In this document: in pieces, positions 42,183-53,283 of the stretch
Position numbering within the stretch: position 1 is the stretch's first letter
How the letters are laid out: every line of letters begins with the position of its first letter
Source: Haloarcula japonica DSM 6131
Lineage (GTDB): Archaea > Halobacteriota > Halobacteria > Halobacteriales > Haloarculaceae
DNA length: 63,580 bases
Assembly: GCF_000336635.1 (NCBI RefSeq)
Contig: NZ_AOLY01000036.1
Span: 1 to 63,580 of the forward strand
Direction: 5' to 3'
The notes under the pieces: model-generated
The model's input: the letters and a program-made list of their open reading frames with translations, nothing else
Told to the model about the DNA's origin: nothing
The model's database searches: none
Translations under genes and position numbers: made by a program

Positions 42183-43648
42183 TGCCGGTCCTCCATCGCC
42201 AGGTCGACGCGCCGCCCCAGCGCCTCATCGACGGCGTTGACAAGCGCGCGACCCTTGTCCAGCGTCTCCTGGTACTCGCTGTCCGGGTCCGAATCGTGAA
42301 CGACGCCCGCCCCCACGCGGAGGTGGTACTCCTCGGCGTACCGGGCCAGGGTCCTGATGACGATGTTCAGCGTCGCCCGGCCGTCGAAGCCGAACAGGCC
42401 GATAGAGCCGGTGTACGGCCCGCGTCGCGTGGCTTCGACCTCGTCGATAATCTCCATCGTCCGGGGCTTGGGCGCGCCAGTGATGGTGCCGCCGGGAAAC
42501 ACCGCGGCGATGGCGTCCTGCAAGGTCGCGCCGTCGCGGAGCCGGCCCTCGACGAGCGAGACGAGGTGCATCACCTCGGAGTAGCGGTCGACGCGCCGGT
42601 AGTCCGACACTTCGACGCTGCCGAACTTGCTCACCTTTCCGAGGTCGTTACGCTCCAGATCGACGAGCATCGCGTGTTCGGCCCGCTCCTTCTCGTCGTC
42701 GAGCAGGTCCGCCTCCAGTCGGTCGTCGGCCTCGGGCGTCTCGGCCCGCGGGCGGGTACCGGCGATGGGTTCGGTCTCGATCCGGTCGCCGTCGCGGTGC
42801 AAGAGGAGTTCCGGGCTGGCGCTGACGAGGTCGACGCCCGGGAACTCGAGCAGGGCAGAGTACGGCGCTGGATTGACCGTCCGGAGCGCGTCGAAGGCCT
42901 CGACCGGGTGGACTGCGGCGGGTGCGCGCAGGCGCTGTGAGACGTTCGCCTGGAACGTGCCGCCGTCGCGGATGTACTGTTTGACTGTCCGGACCCGCTC
43001 GGCGAAGGCCTCGCGCGTGCAGTCGCTCTCGAAGGTGGCTTCGTCGGCCTCGACCGGCGGGTCGCCGACGGCGGGGTCGCCCTCCACGGCCGCCCGCGAG
43101 AGGTCAAGTGCGTGTTGCTTGCCGAACTCGTAGGCCAGTCCGGGCGTCTCGAAGTCGCCGACCCGCGGGCAGGCCGTTACGCGCAGCGTCACCGACTCAC
43201 CACGTGGTTCCTCCCAGGCGGCGAAGCGGTCGTAGCGGGCCACCTGCAGGTTCGGGAGGGCGCGGTCGGCGTCTGCGCTGTCGGGCAGCGACTCCAGTTC
43301 CCGCGCCACGTCGTAGGAGAGCCACCCGACAGCGCCGCAGGGATACGGCACGTCGCAGTCGCCGCGGACCAGTCGCTCGCCGTCGAGGAACTCCGTCAGC
43401 GTGGCGAGGGTTCCCCCCTCCCTGGGATCGACCTCGCGGAAGTCAGCCGGGGCGGTCCCGAAGTAGCCCCAGCCCGACTGGCCGCCGGTGGTCGCCAGAT
43501 ACACGCCGCCCGTCTCGTCGCGCGCCCGACGATAGGCGAGAAACGGGTCCTCGACGTCCACACGGACTTCGATGGGGACGCGCGCCTCTGGGGGTGCGTC
43601 GGCTGCGAGGTCGGTGAACGCGGTCCGGTCGGTTGCGACCGATGGCAT
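42179..43648 (-). CDS. pabB: Aminodeoxychorismate synthase, large subunit
   Basis: 489 residues. A chorismate-binding enzyme: the C-terminal half contains [43 protein letters not shown], and the strongly conserved [20 protein letters not shown] and [14 protein letters not shown]. The PITGT-like motif of anthranilate synthase is [10 protein letters not shown] assign PabB rather than TrpE because of the linked pabC. It adds amino nitrogen to chorismate with PabA. It is the first gene of a three-gene overlapping operon. Confidence 0.87.
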   Translation of the reverse strand: MPSVATDRTAFTDLAADAPPEARVPIEVRVDVEDPFLAYRRARDETGGVYLATTGGQSGWGYFGTAPADFREVDPREGGTLATLTEFLDGERLVRGDCDVPYPCGAVGWLSYDVARELESLPDSADADRALPNLQVARYDRFAAWEEPRGESVTLRVTACPRVGDFETPGLAYEFGKQHALDLSRAAVEGDPAVGDPPVEADEATFESDCTREAFAERVRTVKQYIRDGGTFQANVSQRLRAPAAVHPVEAFDALRTVNPAPYSALLEFPGVDLVSASPELLLHRDGDRIETEPIAGTRPRAETPEADDRLEADLLDDEKERAEHAMLVDLERNDLGKVSKFGSVEVSDYRRVDRYSEVMHLVSLVEGRLRDGATLQDAIAAVFPGGTITGAPKPRTMEIIDEVEATRRGPYTGSIGLFGFDGRATLNIVIRTLARYAEEYHLRVGAGVVHDSDPDSEYQETLDKGRALVNAVDEALGRRVDLAMEDRQ

Positions 43649-43736
43649 TACCGAACGAAAACAGCGCGGCGACTAATTCCCTTGCGGTTCAGCGAGTGGT
43701 CGACGGTACGCCGGACGCGGCGTGGTCGCGGCTGCC

Positions 43737-44360
43737 TCAGTAGTCCTGTGCCCGTTCGACCCAGCCCGAGACGCGGCTCTCGGAGAGGTCGGTGTCGGCG
43801 GCGATGGCCGACACGTCCGCGGCGGCCAGTTCGCCCACCGTCTCGATGCCGATATCGGCGAGGCGGTCGGCGTAGGCGGGGCCGATGCCCTTGATGTCCG
43901 TAACGGGAGCGGTACTCCCCTCATCGTCGGCTTCGGCTTGTGCCTCGTCTGATTCCGCCGTCTCCTCGGCAGCCTCGGCGGATTCCTCGGCAGGCGAGGC
44001 CTCCGAATCGCCGGCCGCGTCGTCGCCCGACGGCTCGGATTCGGCGGCGGACTCCGTGGCGGCGTCAGCAGTTTCGGCAGACGGTTCGTCGTCGGCCGTG
44101 GCCGGTGACTCCGCGGTCGCCGCTTCGTCCGCGGGAGCCGGCGTGTCGCTCCCGGTCCCCGAGTCGGTACCGGTCTGGTCCGCTGTGTCGGAGGTAGCAG
44201 TCTCGGTAGTCGTCGCGGTGTTCGTCCCTTTGACGGCGTCTTCGTCTTCAGTAGAGGGCTCTCGCTCGACGGTCACGTCCACGTCGCGATTGGTCCCCGA
44301 CGCGGATGACCCCGTCCCGTCAAGCCCGAGAACGGATTTCAATTTCTGAAGCAGACCCAT
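43737..44360 (-). CDS. Helix-hairpin-helix protein with long acidic linker
   Basis: 207 residues. A short basic N-terminus (GLLQKLKSVLGLDG) is followed by about 120 residues of Thr/Ser/Glu/Ala low-complexity, very acidic sequence. The last 60 residues form tandem helix-hairpin-helix units (TDIKGIGPAYADRLADIGIE and VGELAAADVSAIAADTDL), similar to domains in DNA-binding and topoisomerase-associated proteins. It probably binds DNA, with the acidic region as spacer. It is in the same direction as pab and aroE but has no clear pathway tie. Confidence 0.8.
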   Translation of the reverse strand: MGLLQKLKSVLGLDGTGSSASGTNRDVDVTVEREPSTEDEDAVKGTNTATTTETATSDTADQTGTDSGTGSDTPAPADEAATAESPATADDEPSAETADAATESAAESEPSGDDAAGDSEASPAEESAEAAEETAESDEAQAEADDEGSTAPVTDIKGIGPAYADRLADIGIETVGELAAADVSAIAADTDLSESRVSGWVERAQDY

Positions 44361-44410
44361 ACATGGACGTATTTATCCCCCACACAAATCTCTTGCTGGT
44401 GACCGTTTCG

Positions 44411-45208
44411 CTACAGGTGTTCGCGCAACTGGCTGTTCATCCTATCTACGGGTGCATCTTCGCCGGTCCAGCGTTCGAACGCTTCGACCCCCTGATACAG
44501 GAGCATCCACGCACCGTCGACTGTCGTTGCGCCAGCGGCCGCCGCGTCCCGTAGCAGGCGGGTCTCAATGGGTGTGTACACCGCATCAAGCACCGCGAGG
44601 TCGCCGTGTAGCGCATCAGCGGGGACCGGCGTCTCGTCTTCCTCCATGCCAACGCTCGTGCAGTTGACGAGGATGTCGGCGTCCGCAAGCAGGCCGGAGA
44701 GCGAGTCGAGTCCATGGCCGGACGCGTTCGGGACCTCAGCGGCGAGCCCGTCGGCTTTCGATGCGGTTCGGTTCGCGATCTTCACCGACAGTCCCTCATC
44801 GGCGAGGCCGAACGCGACCGCTCGCCCCGCACCGCCGGCCCCGACGACGACCGCCGTACCGGACAGAGACACGTCGTGGTGTGCCAGCGCTCGGACCGCA
44901 CCGACCGCGTCGGTGTTGTAGCCCGTCGGCGTTTTGCCCGTGAAATCAACGGTGTTGACCGCGCCGATGCGCTCAGCGAGCGGCGCGGGGTCAACGGCGG
45001 TCAATACGTCCTGTTTGAACGGGATCGTGACGTTTAGCCCGTCGATCCCGAGCGTCTCGGCCGCTTCGATGGCTTCGGCACCGGAATCAGCTGGTGGTTC
45101 GAACGTGACGTAGCGTGCGTCAAGCCCCAGTGCCTCGTATCCCGCCTCGTGCATCGGCGGCGACAGCGAGTGCCCGACGGGGTTGCCGATGAGTCCGTAA
45201 ACGTCCAT
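44411..45208 (-). CDS. aroE: Shikimate dehydrogenase
   Basis: 265 residues. Reduces 3-dehydroshikimate with [33 protein letters not shown] (catalytic Lys), [17 protein letters not shown], the NADP loop [16 protein letters not shown] with NRTASKAD, and the C-terminal YTPIETRLL are all in place. It is monocistronic here, and the other shikimate genes in the window (aroK, aroQ) are 35 kb away. Confidence 0.95.
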   Translation of the reverse strand: MDVYGLIGNPVGHSLSPPMHEAGYEALGLDARYVTFEPPADSGAEAIEAAETLGIDGLNVTIPFKQDVLTAVDPAPLAERIGAVNTVDFTGKTPTGYNTDAVGAVRALAHHDVSLSGTAVVVGAGGAGRAVAFGLADEGLSVKIANRTASKADGLAAEVPNASGHGLDSLSGLLADADILVNCTSVGMEEDETPVPADALHGDLAVLDAVYTPIETRLLRDAAAAGATTVDGAWMLLYQGVEAFERWTGEDAPVDRMNSQLREHL

Positions 45209-45320
45209 ACGAACGCCAGCGCCCCCGGTGGTATGAACGCCACGCTCTCAAGCAAATGGTCAGGGTACTCAGACGACACTTTCGCAAGCTTTTCAGCCGG
45301 ACCCAGCCACACTTCCGACA

Positions 45321-46706
45321 GTGAGTCGTTTTCGCCATCCACTGATGCAAGTCGCAGTCGCGCTGGCCCTGACTGTCGGCTGGATTTACCTATTCGTTTC
45401 CGGCATCGAGGTCGGGAACGTGACCACCGTCGCGGTCAGTGGGCTCGCCGTCCTCGGGGCGTCGTTCCTTCTGGCCTGGGGCGCTGAAACCGCCGAGAAA
45501 GACGTACCGAGAGCGTTCGCTATCGCCGTCCTCGCCATTCTCGCTGTGGCTCCCGAGTACGCCGTCGACGCGCTGTACGCCTGGAACGCCGGAGCGGGTG
45601 GCGCGACGACAGAAGCCTGTCGGCAGTTCACGGCGGCAGAAATCGAGTCCGCGACTGGGGGGCTCGCTCGTGCCTGTCACGACGCGAACCTGGCTATCGC
45701 GAACATGACCGGCGCGAACCGCATCCTCATCGGTATCGGCTGGGCCGGTATCGCCGTGTTCACCGTCTGGCGCGCCGCGAAAACGCGGGACCCCGCAGTA
45801 CAGAAACGCGACGGGTTCCTGAAAGACGCCGTCCAGCTAGATACCGACATCGCGACCGAGATTTCGTTCCTCTTCCTGGCGACGATGTGGGCGTTTTTCG
45901 TCCCCCTCGGCGGCGGTATCGGTATCCTCGATACGCTGTTTCTGGTCGGCCTCTACGTCGCGTACATCGGCCTCGTGCTCAAGTCCGACATCGAACACAG
46001 CGAGCACACCGTCGGCGTGCCGAAGTACTTTCAGGAGTGGTCGCTACCGTGGCGGCCGCTCGTCGTCCTGGTGCTGTTTGGCTACTCCGGCGCGATGATT
46101 TTCACTGCGGTCGAGCCGTTCGCCCACGGCCTCGAAGAGATCGGTGTCGCGAACGGCATCCCTGAGTTCTTCATGATCCAGTGGGTCGCCCCGCTGGCCA
46201 GCGAGTCACCCGAACTCATCGTCGTCGCCGTACTGGTCAACAAGGCCCGCTCGACGGCAGGGTTCAACGCTCTCATTTCTTCGAAACTCAATCAGTGGAC
46301 GCTGCTCATCGGGACCATCGCGGTGGTGTACTCCATCGCGCTCGGCGGGTACGGCGTCCTGCCGTTCGATGCCAGACAGGGCGCGGAAATCTGGATTACG
46401 GCGGCCCAGTCCTTCTTTGCGCTGGCCATCCTAGTTAACTTCGAGATCAGTATCCGCGAAGCAGTCGGGCTGTTCGTGCTGTTCATCTCGCAGGTGATTC
46501 TGGAGTTCGCTATCATCAGGGACCTCGTCGCTGTACCGCTATCGAGCCACGACCTCCTGCTGGCGTACACGGGGCTGTATGTCGTCGTCGGGGCCGGACT
46601 GTTCGTCCAGCGCCGCGAGGCGCTGAAACACCTGTTCGGATTGGCCGGAGACGCCGTCCGGACCGCAATGGGTCGTGAACCGATCCACCCGGAGAACGCC
46701 GACTGA
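45321..46706 (+). CDS. Sodium/calcium exchanger-family cation antiporter
   Basis: 461 residues with about eleven transmembrane helices. The two inverted alpha repeats are marked by LAVAPEYAVDALYAW (about residue 75) and PLASESPELIVVAVL (about 290), each with the Pro-Glu ion-binding pair. A soluble loop (TTEACRQFTAAEIESATG) is inserted between them. It probably exchanges Na+ or H+ for Ca2+. The start is a GTG at 45321; an ATG at 45345 is an alternative. The stop overlaps the next start (TGATG). Confidence 0.85.
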   Translation: MSRFRHPLMQVAVALALTVGWIYLFVSGIEVGNVTTVAVSGLAVLGASFLLAWGAETAEKDVPRAFAIAVLAILAVAPEYAVDALYAWNAGAGGATTEACRQFTAAEIESATGGLARACHDANLAIANMTGANRILIGIGWAGIAVFTVWRAAKTRDPAVQKRDGFLKDAVQLDTDIATEISFLFLATMWAFFVPLGGGIGILDTLFLVGLYVAYIGLVLKSDIEHSEHTVGVPKYFQEWSLPWRPLVVLVLFGYSGAMIFTAVEPFAHGLEEIGVANGIPEFFMIQWVAPLASESPELIVVAVLVNKARSTAGFNALISSKLNQWTLLIGTIAVVYSIALGGYGVLPFDARQGAEIWITAAQSFFALAILVNFEISIREAVGLFVLFISQVILEFAIIRDLVAVPLSSHDLLLAYTGLYVVVGAGLFVQRREALKHLFGLAGDAVRTAMGREPIHPENAD

Positions 46707-48061
46707 TGCTCGGAATCGTTGTTTCACACGCTGATGCGGCATCGACTCACATCGGGGAGCTCCTGCACTCGTTGCGAGACTGGGAAACAAGCATCGACGA
46801 AACGCAGCCCGACGACGAGGGCGGCGGCACAGTGTACCGAACAGACAGCGTCGAGCTCCGTGAGTTCGAGGCGTTACATCTGGACATCGACAACGTCGCG
46901 GCGGCGTTCGACAGCTTGGACCTGCTGGTGTTCGCCTCGAAACACGCCGGCGAGACGGATGAACTCCTGACAGCCCACCACACTGGGAACTTCGGCATCG
47001 CGGAATACGGCGGCGAAGACGGGCAGTTCGCCCGCGCCTGTCCCGGTGCACACGAGGCTGTGGTTTCGGCGCTCCAGCGCCATGCCCCGCCGGACTACGA
47101 GGTCGGCATGGAGTGTACGCACCACGGCCCGACGGCGGTCGGCGTCCCGTCGATGTTCGTCGAGGTCGGCAGTGCGGAGCCACAGTGGGAGGACCCAGAC
47201 GCCGCCGAGGCCGCCGCGAGGGCGATACTGGACCTCGCCGACGAACCGGCCGACAAGCCACGGGAGAACGGGACGCGCCGACACCTCCTCGGTATCGGCG
47301 GCGGTCACTACGCCCCGCGATTCGAGCGCGTCGTCCGCGAGACGGACTGGGCGGTCGGTCACATCGCCGCCAACTGGTCGTTGGACGCACTAGCGGAGTG
47401 GGCCGACAGCGACGAGGAGCGCGATGCCGTTCTCGACCGCGCCTTCCGAGCCAGCGCGGCCGACTATGCCCTCATGGAGGGCAACCGGCCGGATCTCGAG
47501 GCAGCTATCGAATCGCTGGGCTACCGCGTCGTCAGCGAGACGTTCGTGCAGGAGACGACCGGTGTCGACCTTGGCCTCGTCGAGACGCTGGAAGACGCTG
47601 TCCGGCCAGTCGACGACGGTCTCAGGTTCGGAGAGCTTGCACCCGGATACGACGGCGAGTGGACGGTTATCGATCTCCCCGACGAACTTATCTCGGACGT
47701 ACGCGGCGTCGATAACGAGGCACTGCGCGAGACCGTCGAACGACAGTCCATCGGGTACGCGACCGAACAGAACGGGACCGTGCTCACCGGACCGATTGTC
47801 TGTCCGGCGACGACGGAGCTGGAAGTGGTTGTCGAGCCACTCGTCGAAATTCTGGAACGGCGCTTCGACAGTGTCGAGCGAAACGCGGGCGAACTCGTCG
47901 CCCGCGAGGTGGCGTTCGACCCAGACCTCGCACGCACGGCCGGCATCCCAGAAGGACCGAAGTTCGGGAAACTCGCCTCAGGCGAGTCAGTCGAAATCGA
48001 TGGGGAAGAGATCGACCCGGAGCGGTTCCAGCGCGAGCGTATACGTCGATATACTCTGTGA
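46706..48061 (+). CDS. dtdA: D-aminoacyl-tRNA deacylase (archaeal DtdA type)
   Basis: 451 residues. Frees D-amino acids wrongly attached to tRNA. The archaeal (GEK1-like) blocks are LLVFASKHAGETDELLTAHH, a zinc-site-like MECTHHGPTAVGVPSMFVEV, and LLGIGGGHYAPRFERVV near residue 192. A C-terminal extension (about 270-451) contains further conserved-looking blocks (GELVAREVAFDPDLARTAG). It is coupled to the exchanger gene and followed by ftsZ1, an arrangement I also recall for Haloferax. Confidence 0.9.
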   Translation: MLGIVVSHADAASTHIGELLHSLRDWETSIDETQPDDEGGGTVYRTDSVELREFEALHLDIDNVAAAFDSLDLLVFASKHAGETDELLTAHHTGNFGIAEYGGEDGQFARACPGAHEAVVSALQRHAPPDYEVGMECTHHGPTAVGVPSMFVEVGSAEPQWEDPDAAEAAARAILDLADEPADKPRENGTRRHLLGIGGGHYAPRFERVVRETDWAVGHIAANWSLDALAEWADSDEERDAVLDRAFRASAADYALMEGNRPDLEAAIESLGYRVVSETFVQETTGVDLGLVETLEDAVRPVDDGLRFGELAPGYDGEWTVIDLPDELISDVRGVDNEALRETVERQSIGYATEQNGTVLTGPIVCPATTELEVVVEPLVEILERRFDSVERNAGELVAREVAFDPDLARTAGIPEGPKFGKLASGESVEIDGEEIDPERFQRERIRRYTL

Positions 48062-48126
48062 ACACTGGCGTGTCAGCCGTCGAAACTGGGGCATAACACG
48101 TCAGACGGACGTCAGACGCAGGGGGA

Positions 48127-48140
48127 AAACTAATAACTAT
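48127..48140 (+). promoter_or_regulatory. Probable promoter of ftsZ1
   Basis: A purine-rich stretch (ggaaaa) followed by ctaataac is centred about 30 bp before the ATG at 48165, as for a BRE/TATA pair in a leaderless gene. Confidence 0.5.
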
Positions 48141-48164
48141 TCGTCTGCAAGGACGCTTTAAATT

Positions 48165-49325
48165 ATGGATTCGATAATTGACGACGCTATCGACGAGGCA
48201 GAACAAGACGGGGAGGACGCGGCTGGCGGAACTGTCGACGAAACGACATCGACGCCGTCACAGGACATGTCGACGTCGGGGACGATGTCCGACGAGGAAC
48301 TGGCAAGCGTCGTCAAAGACCTGGAGACGAAGATCACGGTCGTCGGGTGTGGTGGCGCAGGCGGGAACACGGTCACCCGGATGATGGAGGAGGGAATCCA
48401 CGGGGCTAAGCTCGTCGCCGCAAACACCGACGCACAGCACCTCGCCGACGAAGTCGCCGCTGACACCAAGATTCTCATCGGCCGCAAGCGTACCGGCGGC
48501 CGCGGTGCCGGTTCGGTCCCGAAAATCGGCGAGGAGGCCGCACAGGAAGATATCGAGGATATCCAGCAGTCCATCGACGGCTCGGATATGGTGTTCGTCA
48601 CCGCCGGTCTCGGCGGTGGGACCGGTACCGGCGCGGCCCCGGTCGTCGCACAGGCTGCTCAGGAAGCCGGCGCGCTCACCATCTCTATCGTTACGATTCC
48701 GTTCACCGCCGAGGGTGAGCGCCGCCGTGCCAACGCCGACGCCGGGCTCGAACGACTACGCTCCGTCTCCGATACGGTCATCGTCGTGCCGAACGACCGC
48801 CTGCTGGACTACGCGCCGTCGATGCCGCTGCAGGACGCGTTCAAGATCTGTGACCGCGTGCTGATGCGCTCGGTCAAGGGCATGACCGAACTGATTACCA
48901 AACCCGGCCTCGTCAACGTGGACTTCGCCGACGTTCGCACCATCATGGAGAACGGCGGCGTCGCCATGATCGGTCTCGGCGAGTCCGACTCCGAGAACAA
49001 GGCCCAGGACTCTATCCGCTCGGCGCTTCGCTCCCCGCTGCTGGACGTAGAGTTCGACGGTGCGAACTCCGCGCTCGTCAACGTCGTTGGCGGCCCTGAC
49101 ATGAGTATCGAGGAAGCCGAGGGCGTCGTCGAGGAGATCTACGACCGCATTGACCCCGACGCTCGCATCATCTGGGGCGCGTCGGTCAACAACGAGTTCG
49201 AGGGCAAGATGGAGACGATGATCGTCGTCACCGGTGTCGAGAGCCCGCAGATCTACGGCCAGAGCGAGGCCGAACAGGAGAAGGCCGCCCAGCAACTCGG
49301 CGAAGACATCGACTACGTCGACTAA
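48165..49325 (+). CDS. ftsZ1: Cell division GTPase FtsZ1
   Basis: 386 residues. The tubulin signature GGGTGTG lies at about 150-156, with [15 protein letters not shown] at 56-70 and the later [10 protein letters not shown] and [12 protein letters not shown] (synergy loop). An acidic N-terminal extension of about 55 residues and the MDSI-type start match the haloarchaeal FtsZ1, which mainly builds the scaffold of the division ring. A short acidic C-terminus lacks an obvious bacterial-type tail peptide. SecE and Spt5 genes follow about 4 kb later. Confidence 0.93.
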   Translation: MDSIIDDAIDEAEQDGEDAAGGTVDETTSTPSQDMSTSGTMSDEELASVVKDLETKITVVGCGGAGGNTVTRMMEEGIHGAKLVAANTDAQHLADEVAADTKILIGRKRTGGRGAGSVPKIGEEAAQEDIEDIQQSIDGSDMVFVTAGLGGGTGTGAAPVVAQAAQEAGALTISIVTIPFTAEGERRRANADAGLERLRSVSDTVIVVPNDRLLDYAPSMPLQDAFKICDRVLMRSVKGMTELITKPGLVNVDFADVRTIMENGGVAMIGLGESDSENKAQDSIRSALRSPLLDVEFDGANSALVNVVGGPDMSIEEAEGVVEEIYDRIDPDARIIWGASVNNEFEGKMETMIVVTGVESPQIYGQSEAEQEKAAQQLGEDIDYVD

Positions 49326-49344
49326 ACCGCCTCGTCGTCTCAGC

Positions 49345-49358
49345 TTTTTTATTTTTCT
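49345..49358 (+). terminator. Oligo-T terminator after ftsZ1
   Basis: ttttttattttt, 20 bp after the ftsZ1 stop, matches the intrinsic U-rich termination signal of archaea. It separates ftsZ1 from the following lipoprotein gene, whose own TATA lies at about 49426-49434. Confidence 0.7.
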
Positions 49359-49425
49359 CTAATCGCCAGAACGTACAGCTGTATCTACATTTTTCCTATC
49401 ATAAGTGATATTCTCGCCGAAAAGC

Positions 49426-49434
49426 GTTTATCCG
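49426..49434 (+). promoter_or_regulatory. Probable TATA box of the binding-protein/transducer operon
   Basis: gtttatccg is centred about 26 bp before the ATG at 49455, fitting leaderless transcription of the two coupled genes. Confidence 0.55.
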
Positions 49435-49454
49435 GAAATTCGGACTCTTTCTCT

Positions 49455-50693
49455 ATGTACTCAGATTCGAGGCGTGGTGTTCTCAAAAAATGTATTGCAG
49501 CTGGGAGCTTGGGACTCTCGTCCGGCTGCCTTGGCTCTCTGAGCGGGAGCGGTGACACTGTACAGTTTGGTGCGCTCCTCCCACTCAGTGGGACGCTCGC
49601 ACCACTCGGGCAACATGGCAAGCGTATGGTCGAGCAGGCAGCGAGCGATGTCAACGCAGGCGGTGGTATCGGCGGTACCGACGTCGAAGTGACCGTCCTC
49701 GATACCGAAGCTAGCGCCGAAACCGCTGTCGAGCAGTATCGAACGCTTGTCGACCGTGGTGTCATCGGTTTCGTCGGTGGCCTCGTCAGTGACGCGTCGC
49801 TCGCTCTCGCACCCGAGGCGGCCAACGACGAGATTATGGAAGTCAGCCCCGCCAGTACTGCCCCACAACTATCGACCGCCGGCCGATCCAACGGGCGGAA
49901 ATACTTCGGCCGAACGGTGCCGAACGACGGGGCACAAGCGGTAGTGATGGCGAAAGCTGTCGACGACTCGCTGTACATCGACGCGGACTCCGTCGCGCTA
50001 CTGAGCATCGACAATTCATTCGGTGCCGGGCTGGCAGAGGCACAACGCGCGGCACTAGACGCCGAGGTCGTCGCCGATGTTCGGTACGACCCGTCGTCGG
50101 AATCGTTCGACGACACGCTCGCAGACGTGTTCCAGAACGACCCCGATGCCGTCAGCTTCACCAGCGCCACTGGGCAAGAGCGCGGCATCCTCGATGCGTA
50201 CGGTCAGTCGGAGTACGACGTTCCATGGGTCCTGTCTGCGGGGATGTTCGGCGGCGATCTCCCGTCGTACTACGATGGGTTCTACAGTGCGTCACTGTCC
50301 TCTGCGCGAACGCAGGCGTACTTCGAACTCGTCCGCCGACTCTCGGATATCGACCAGCCCAGAGCGTACTCGGTCAACGCCTACGACGCGCTGTTTTTGA
50401 TGGCGTGTGCCGCCGAACAGGCCGGTGAAGCCAGCGGACCGGCAATCGCCGAGACCATTCAATCAGTCTCCGGCGGGTCTGGACACACTGTTTCAGTCGG
50501 TGACTTCGGTCGTGTTCGGTCACTCACTGACGCAGGCCGAGCAGTGAACTATCAGGGCGCGTCCGGAAGCGTTGACCTGACTTCGAACCTTGAACCCCTG
50601 AGTTCGTACCTGATCGAACGAGTCAATAACGGGTCAGTCGAGTCACTGGAGCTATTGCAACCGCAGTTCTTCAAATCGGGAGGGACCCAATGA
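49455..50693 (+). CDS. Substrate-binding lipoprotein for chemotaxis (LivK-like)
   Basis: 412 residues. A Tat-type signal ([17 protein letters not shown]) ends in the lipobox-like SSGC at residues 22-25, suggesting a lipid-anchored surface protein. The mature part has the type I periplasmic binding fold of branched-chain amino-acid receptors ([51 protein letters not shown]). No permease or ATPase genes are next to it. The stop overlaps the start of a chemotaxis transducer by ATGA, so the protein most likely presents a ligand to that receptor, like BasB with BasT in Halobacterium. Confidence 0.87.
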   Translation: MYSDSRRGVLKKCIAAGSLGLSSGCLGSLSGSGDTVQFGALLPLSGTLAPLGQHGKRMVEQAASDVNAGGGIGGTDVEVTVLDTEASAETAVEQYRTLVDRGVIGFVGGLVSDASLALAPEAANDEIMEVSPASTAPQLSTAGRSNGRKYFGRTVPNDGAQAVVMAKAVDDSLYIDADSVALLSIDNSFGAGLAEAQRAALDAEVVADVRYDPSSESFDDTLADVFQNDPDAVSFTSATGQERGILDAYGQSEYDVPWVLSAGMFGGDLPSYYDGFYSASLSSARTQAYFELVRRLSDIDQPRAYSVNAYDALFLMACAAEQAGEASGPAIAETIQSVSGGSGHTVSVGDFGRVRSLTDAGRAVNYQGASGSVDLTSNLEPLSSYLIERVNNGSVESLELLQPQFFKSGGTQ

Positions 50694-53143
50694 GTTCGCT
50701 CCCGAGCCGGATGGTTCAGGCGACGGAGCGTGCGCTCCCTGACGTTATTCGGCGGCGGTACGCGGCGAAGTTCGGCGTCCTGTTGCTCGGCGTGGTCATC
50801 GTGCTCGCGCTCGGCGGCGCAGCGATCCACCTCGACACCGGGTCCCTGGTCGAGTCACAGACCGAGGAGCAGATCCTCGGCGTTGCAGAGTCCCAGTCGA
50901 GTTCCGTGTCGAGTTGGGTCTCGAACAAGCAATCCACTGCGTCGTTCCTCGCGGCGTCTATCGGTGATCGGTCCGAGTCAACCTCTGATACAGACCACCA
51001 GCGGTGGCTCGAACAGAAGCTCATTGGGCTCCCGGGAGATGTCCGTGCGCTGCATTACGTCGATACTGCTGACGGCACAGTCACCGCCAGCACCGACGAC
51101 AACCTGAACGGCGTTGCACTGAGCGACGTTGACGACCCGTGGACCGACGCGAGTGGTGCAATCGTCTCATCGGGACCAACGGGCACGTCCGAAGCGTACC
51201 AGAGCGGTAACGAATCGGTTATCGCGTTCGTCCAGCCCGTCTCCGGTACCGACGAATACGTCGTGCTGACGGCCTCGCTCGAGGCTCGCTCCCACGAGTT
51301 CACGTCACCGTTTGCGACCGGGGATGTGAAAGTCGTCGGGTCGAACGGCCAAATCATACTCGACAACCGGAAAAGCTCGATTCTCGAAGAGTACGCGGCG
51401 ACCGGGGATGCGACCGACACGAGTGTCGAAGCAGCACTGAACGGCGAAACCGGTTACAAGTCCGTCTCCGCCAGAACGGGGATGGAAGACGGGCAATACG
51501 TGATGGCGTACACGCCCGTGACCGGCACTGAGTGGGCGTTGCTGTATCACGTGCCACAGGACCGCGCGTTCGCACTGCAGTCGGCTGTCTCCCAGAACAT
51601 CGCGCTCCTGGTGGCGCTTGCCGTCGGAGCGCTGTTCGTCGTCGGTGTGACAATCGGGCGCGGAACCGCGAACGCACTCTCCCGCGTGGCCGAAAGCGCC
51701 GAGGACATCGCCGCGGGTGAGATCAACAGTACCCTCCCCGAGACCACGCGCGTCGACGAAATGGGACAGCTGTACGACTCCTTCGCGTCGATGCAGGCGT
51801 ACCTGACGACCGCCGCGGACCAGGCCGACGCGCTCGCTGCGAAGCGGTTCGACGACCCGGCGCTCGACGAGAACATTCCCGGCGAGTTCGGTGCGGCGCT
51901 GGAGGAAATGGGCGAGGATATCCAGACGTTGATCACTGACGTCGAGGCCGCCAGAGACGAGGCGGAGGCGGCGAAAGAAGACGCTGAGTCGATGGCGTCC
52001 GCCCTCGAAGCGAAGGCGGCCGAGTTCAGCAACGTGATGGACAAGTCGGCGGCCGGAGACCTCACCCAGCGGATGGCCACCGACAGCGACTACGACGCGA
52101 TGGTCGATATCGCGGAGAGTTTCAACGAGATGATCGCGGAACTCGAACGGACGGTCAACCGCATCGAAGGGTTCGCCGGCACCGTCGACAGTTCGACGGA
52201 GACCATTTCGGCAAGCGCACAGGAGGTGCGGTCGGCCAGCGAGTCGGTGAGCGAGTCGGTGCAACAGATCGCCGAAGGCGCTGACGAGCAAAACCGGAAC
52301 ATCCAGCAGGTGAGCGACGAGATGACCGACCTGTCTGCGACTGTCGAGGAAATCACCTCGTCCACTGACGAAGTCGCATCGAAGTCCCAGCAGGCCGTCA
52401 ACGATGGCGAATCCGGCCGTGAATACGCCGAGCAGGCCGCCGCCGAAATCGAGGCGCTCGAACGGAAGTCCACCGAGGCTATCGAACAGGTGGAGTCCCT
52501 CGCAGAGGAGATGGAGCGCATCGGCGAGGTCACGACGCTCATCGACGAGATCGCGGAGCAGACGAACATGCTCGCGCTCAACGCGAACATCGAAGCCGCT
52601 CGGGCCGGTGAAGCGGGCGAAGGGTTCGCCGTCGTGGCCCGCGAGATCAAGACGCTCGCCGAGGAGACCCAGGAAGCGACGACTGATATCGAGTCGATGA
52701 TCGACGACATTCGATCCCGGACGGACACCACCGTCGAAGACATGCGGGACATGGGCGAGAGCGTCGACACCGGGAAAGAGACGGTCGAAAACGCGACCGA
52801 CTCGCTGACCAGTATCGTCCAGCAGGTCAATGAAGCCAACGACGGCGTCCAGGCTATCAGCGACGCGACCGACGAGCAGGCGGCTTCGATGGAAGAAGTC
52901 GTCTCGATGGCCGAGGAAGTCGGCTCGATCAGCGAGGAGACATCCGCCGAGGCCGAAAACGTCGCCGCGTCCGCCGAGGAACAGACGGCGTCGATCACGG
53001 AGGTCACCGAGAAGATACAGTCGCTCTCCAGTCAGGCGACTGACCTCAAGGAGCTTATCGACCAGTTCGAAACCGGCGATGCCGGTGACGGTAGCGAACT
53101 GGGGACACACGGATCGGGCGGAACTGCGCTGACTGACGACTGA
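50690..53143 (+). CDS. Methyl-accepting chemotaxis transducer (Htr)
   Basis: 817 residues. Helix 1 at about 28-48, an extracytoplasmic sensor of about 250 residues, helix 2 at about 302-325, and a HAMP domain next. A second HAMP-like segment with [12 protein letters not shown] is near 450. The long signalling coiled coil has its tip at [16 protein letters not shown] (about residue 620) followed by [20 protein letters not shown]. Glu/Gln-rich stretches on both arms are candidate methylation sites. It signals to CheA to bias the archaellum motor. Co-expression with the binding lipoprotein suggests an indirect ligand. Confidence 0.93.
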   Translation: MSSLPSRMVQATERALPDVIRRRYAAKFGVLLLGVVIVLALGGAAIHLDTGSLVESQTEEQILGVAESQSSSVSSWVSNKQSTASFLAASIGDRSESTSDTDHQRWLEQKLIGLPGDVRALHYVDTADGTVTASTDDNLNGVALSDVDDPWTDASGAIVSSGPTGTSEAYQSGNESVIAFVQPVSGTDEYVVLTASLEARSHEFTSPFATGDVKVVGSNGQIILDNRKSSILEEYAATGDATDTSVEAALNGETGYKSVSARTGMEDGQYVMAYTPVTGTEWALLYHVPQDRAFALQSAVSQNIALLVALAVGALFVVGVTIGRGTANALSRVAESAEDIAAGEINSTLPETTRVDEMGQLYDSFASMQAYLTTAADQADALAAKRFDDPALDENIPGEFGAALEEMGEDIQTLITDVEAARDEAEAAKEDAESMASALEAKAAEFSNVMDKSAAGDLTQRMATDSDYDAMVDIAESFNEMIAELERTVNRIEGFAGTVDSSTETISASAQEVRSASESVSESVQQIAEGADEQNRNIQQVSDEMTDLSATVEEITSSTDEVASKSQQAVNDGESGREYAEQAAAEIEALERKSTEAIEQVESLAEEMERIGEVTTLIDEIAEQTNMLALNANIEAARAGEAGEGFAVVAREIKTLAEETQEATTDIESMIDDIRSRTDTTVEDMRDMGESVDTGKETVENATDSLTSIVQQVNEANDGVQAISDATDEQAASMEEVVSMAEEVGSISEETSAEAENVAASAEEQTASITEVTEKIQSLSSQATDLKELIDQFETGDAGDGSELGTHGSGGTALTDD

Positions 53144-53249
53144 TCGAACGAATTCGGACGATCCATTGCGGGTATCGGCCGCTCTGTCGGCTGATTTTTT
53201 CGTGGCCGCTATACTCTCTGAGGAGTGCAGGCTCGTCGTCGCGCACCAC

Positions 53250-53260
53250 AATATAGAAAA
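53250..53260 (+). promoter_or_regulatory. Probable TATA box of secE-spt5
   Basis: aatatagaaaa is centred about 29 bp before the secE ATG at 53284, supporting both the start and leaderless transcription of the secE-spt5 pair. Confidence 0.55.
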
Positions 53261-53283
53261 GCCACCAGTGGGTACGACCCGCT

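Noticed and set aside
40579..43648. Reading the pab genes as a tryptophan (trpEG) operon
   Set aside because: The linked aminodeoxychorismate-lyase-type gene and lack of other trp genes favour p-aminobenzoate synthesis, although motif differences alone would not settle it.
51305..53251. 648-residue open frame antisense to the chemotaxis transducer
   Set aside because: Same artefact of codon bias; the plus strand encodes a clear Htr protein.
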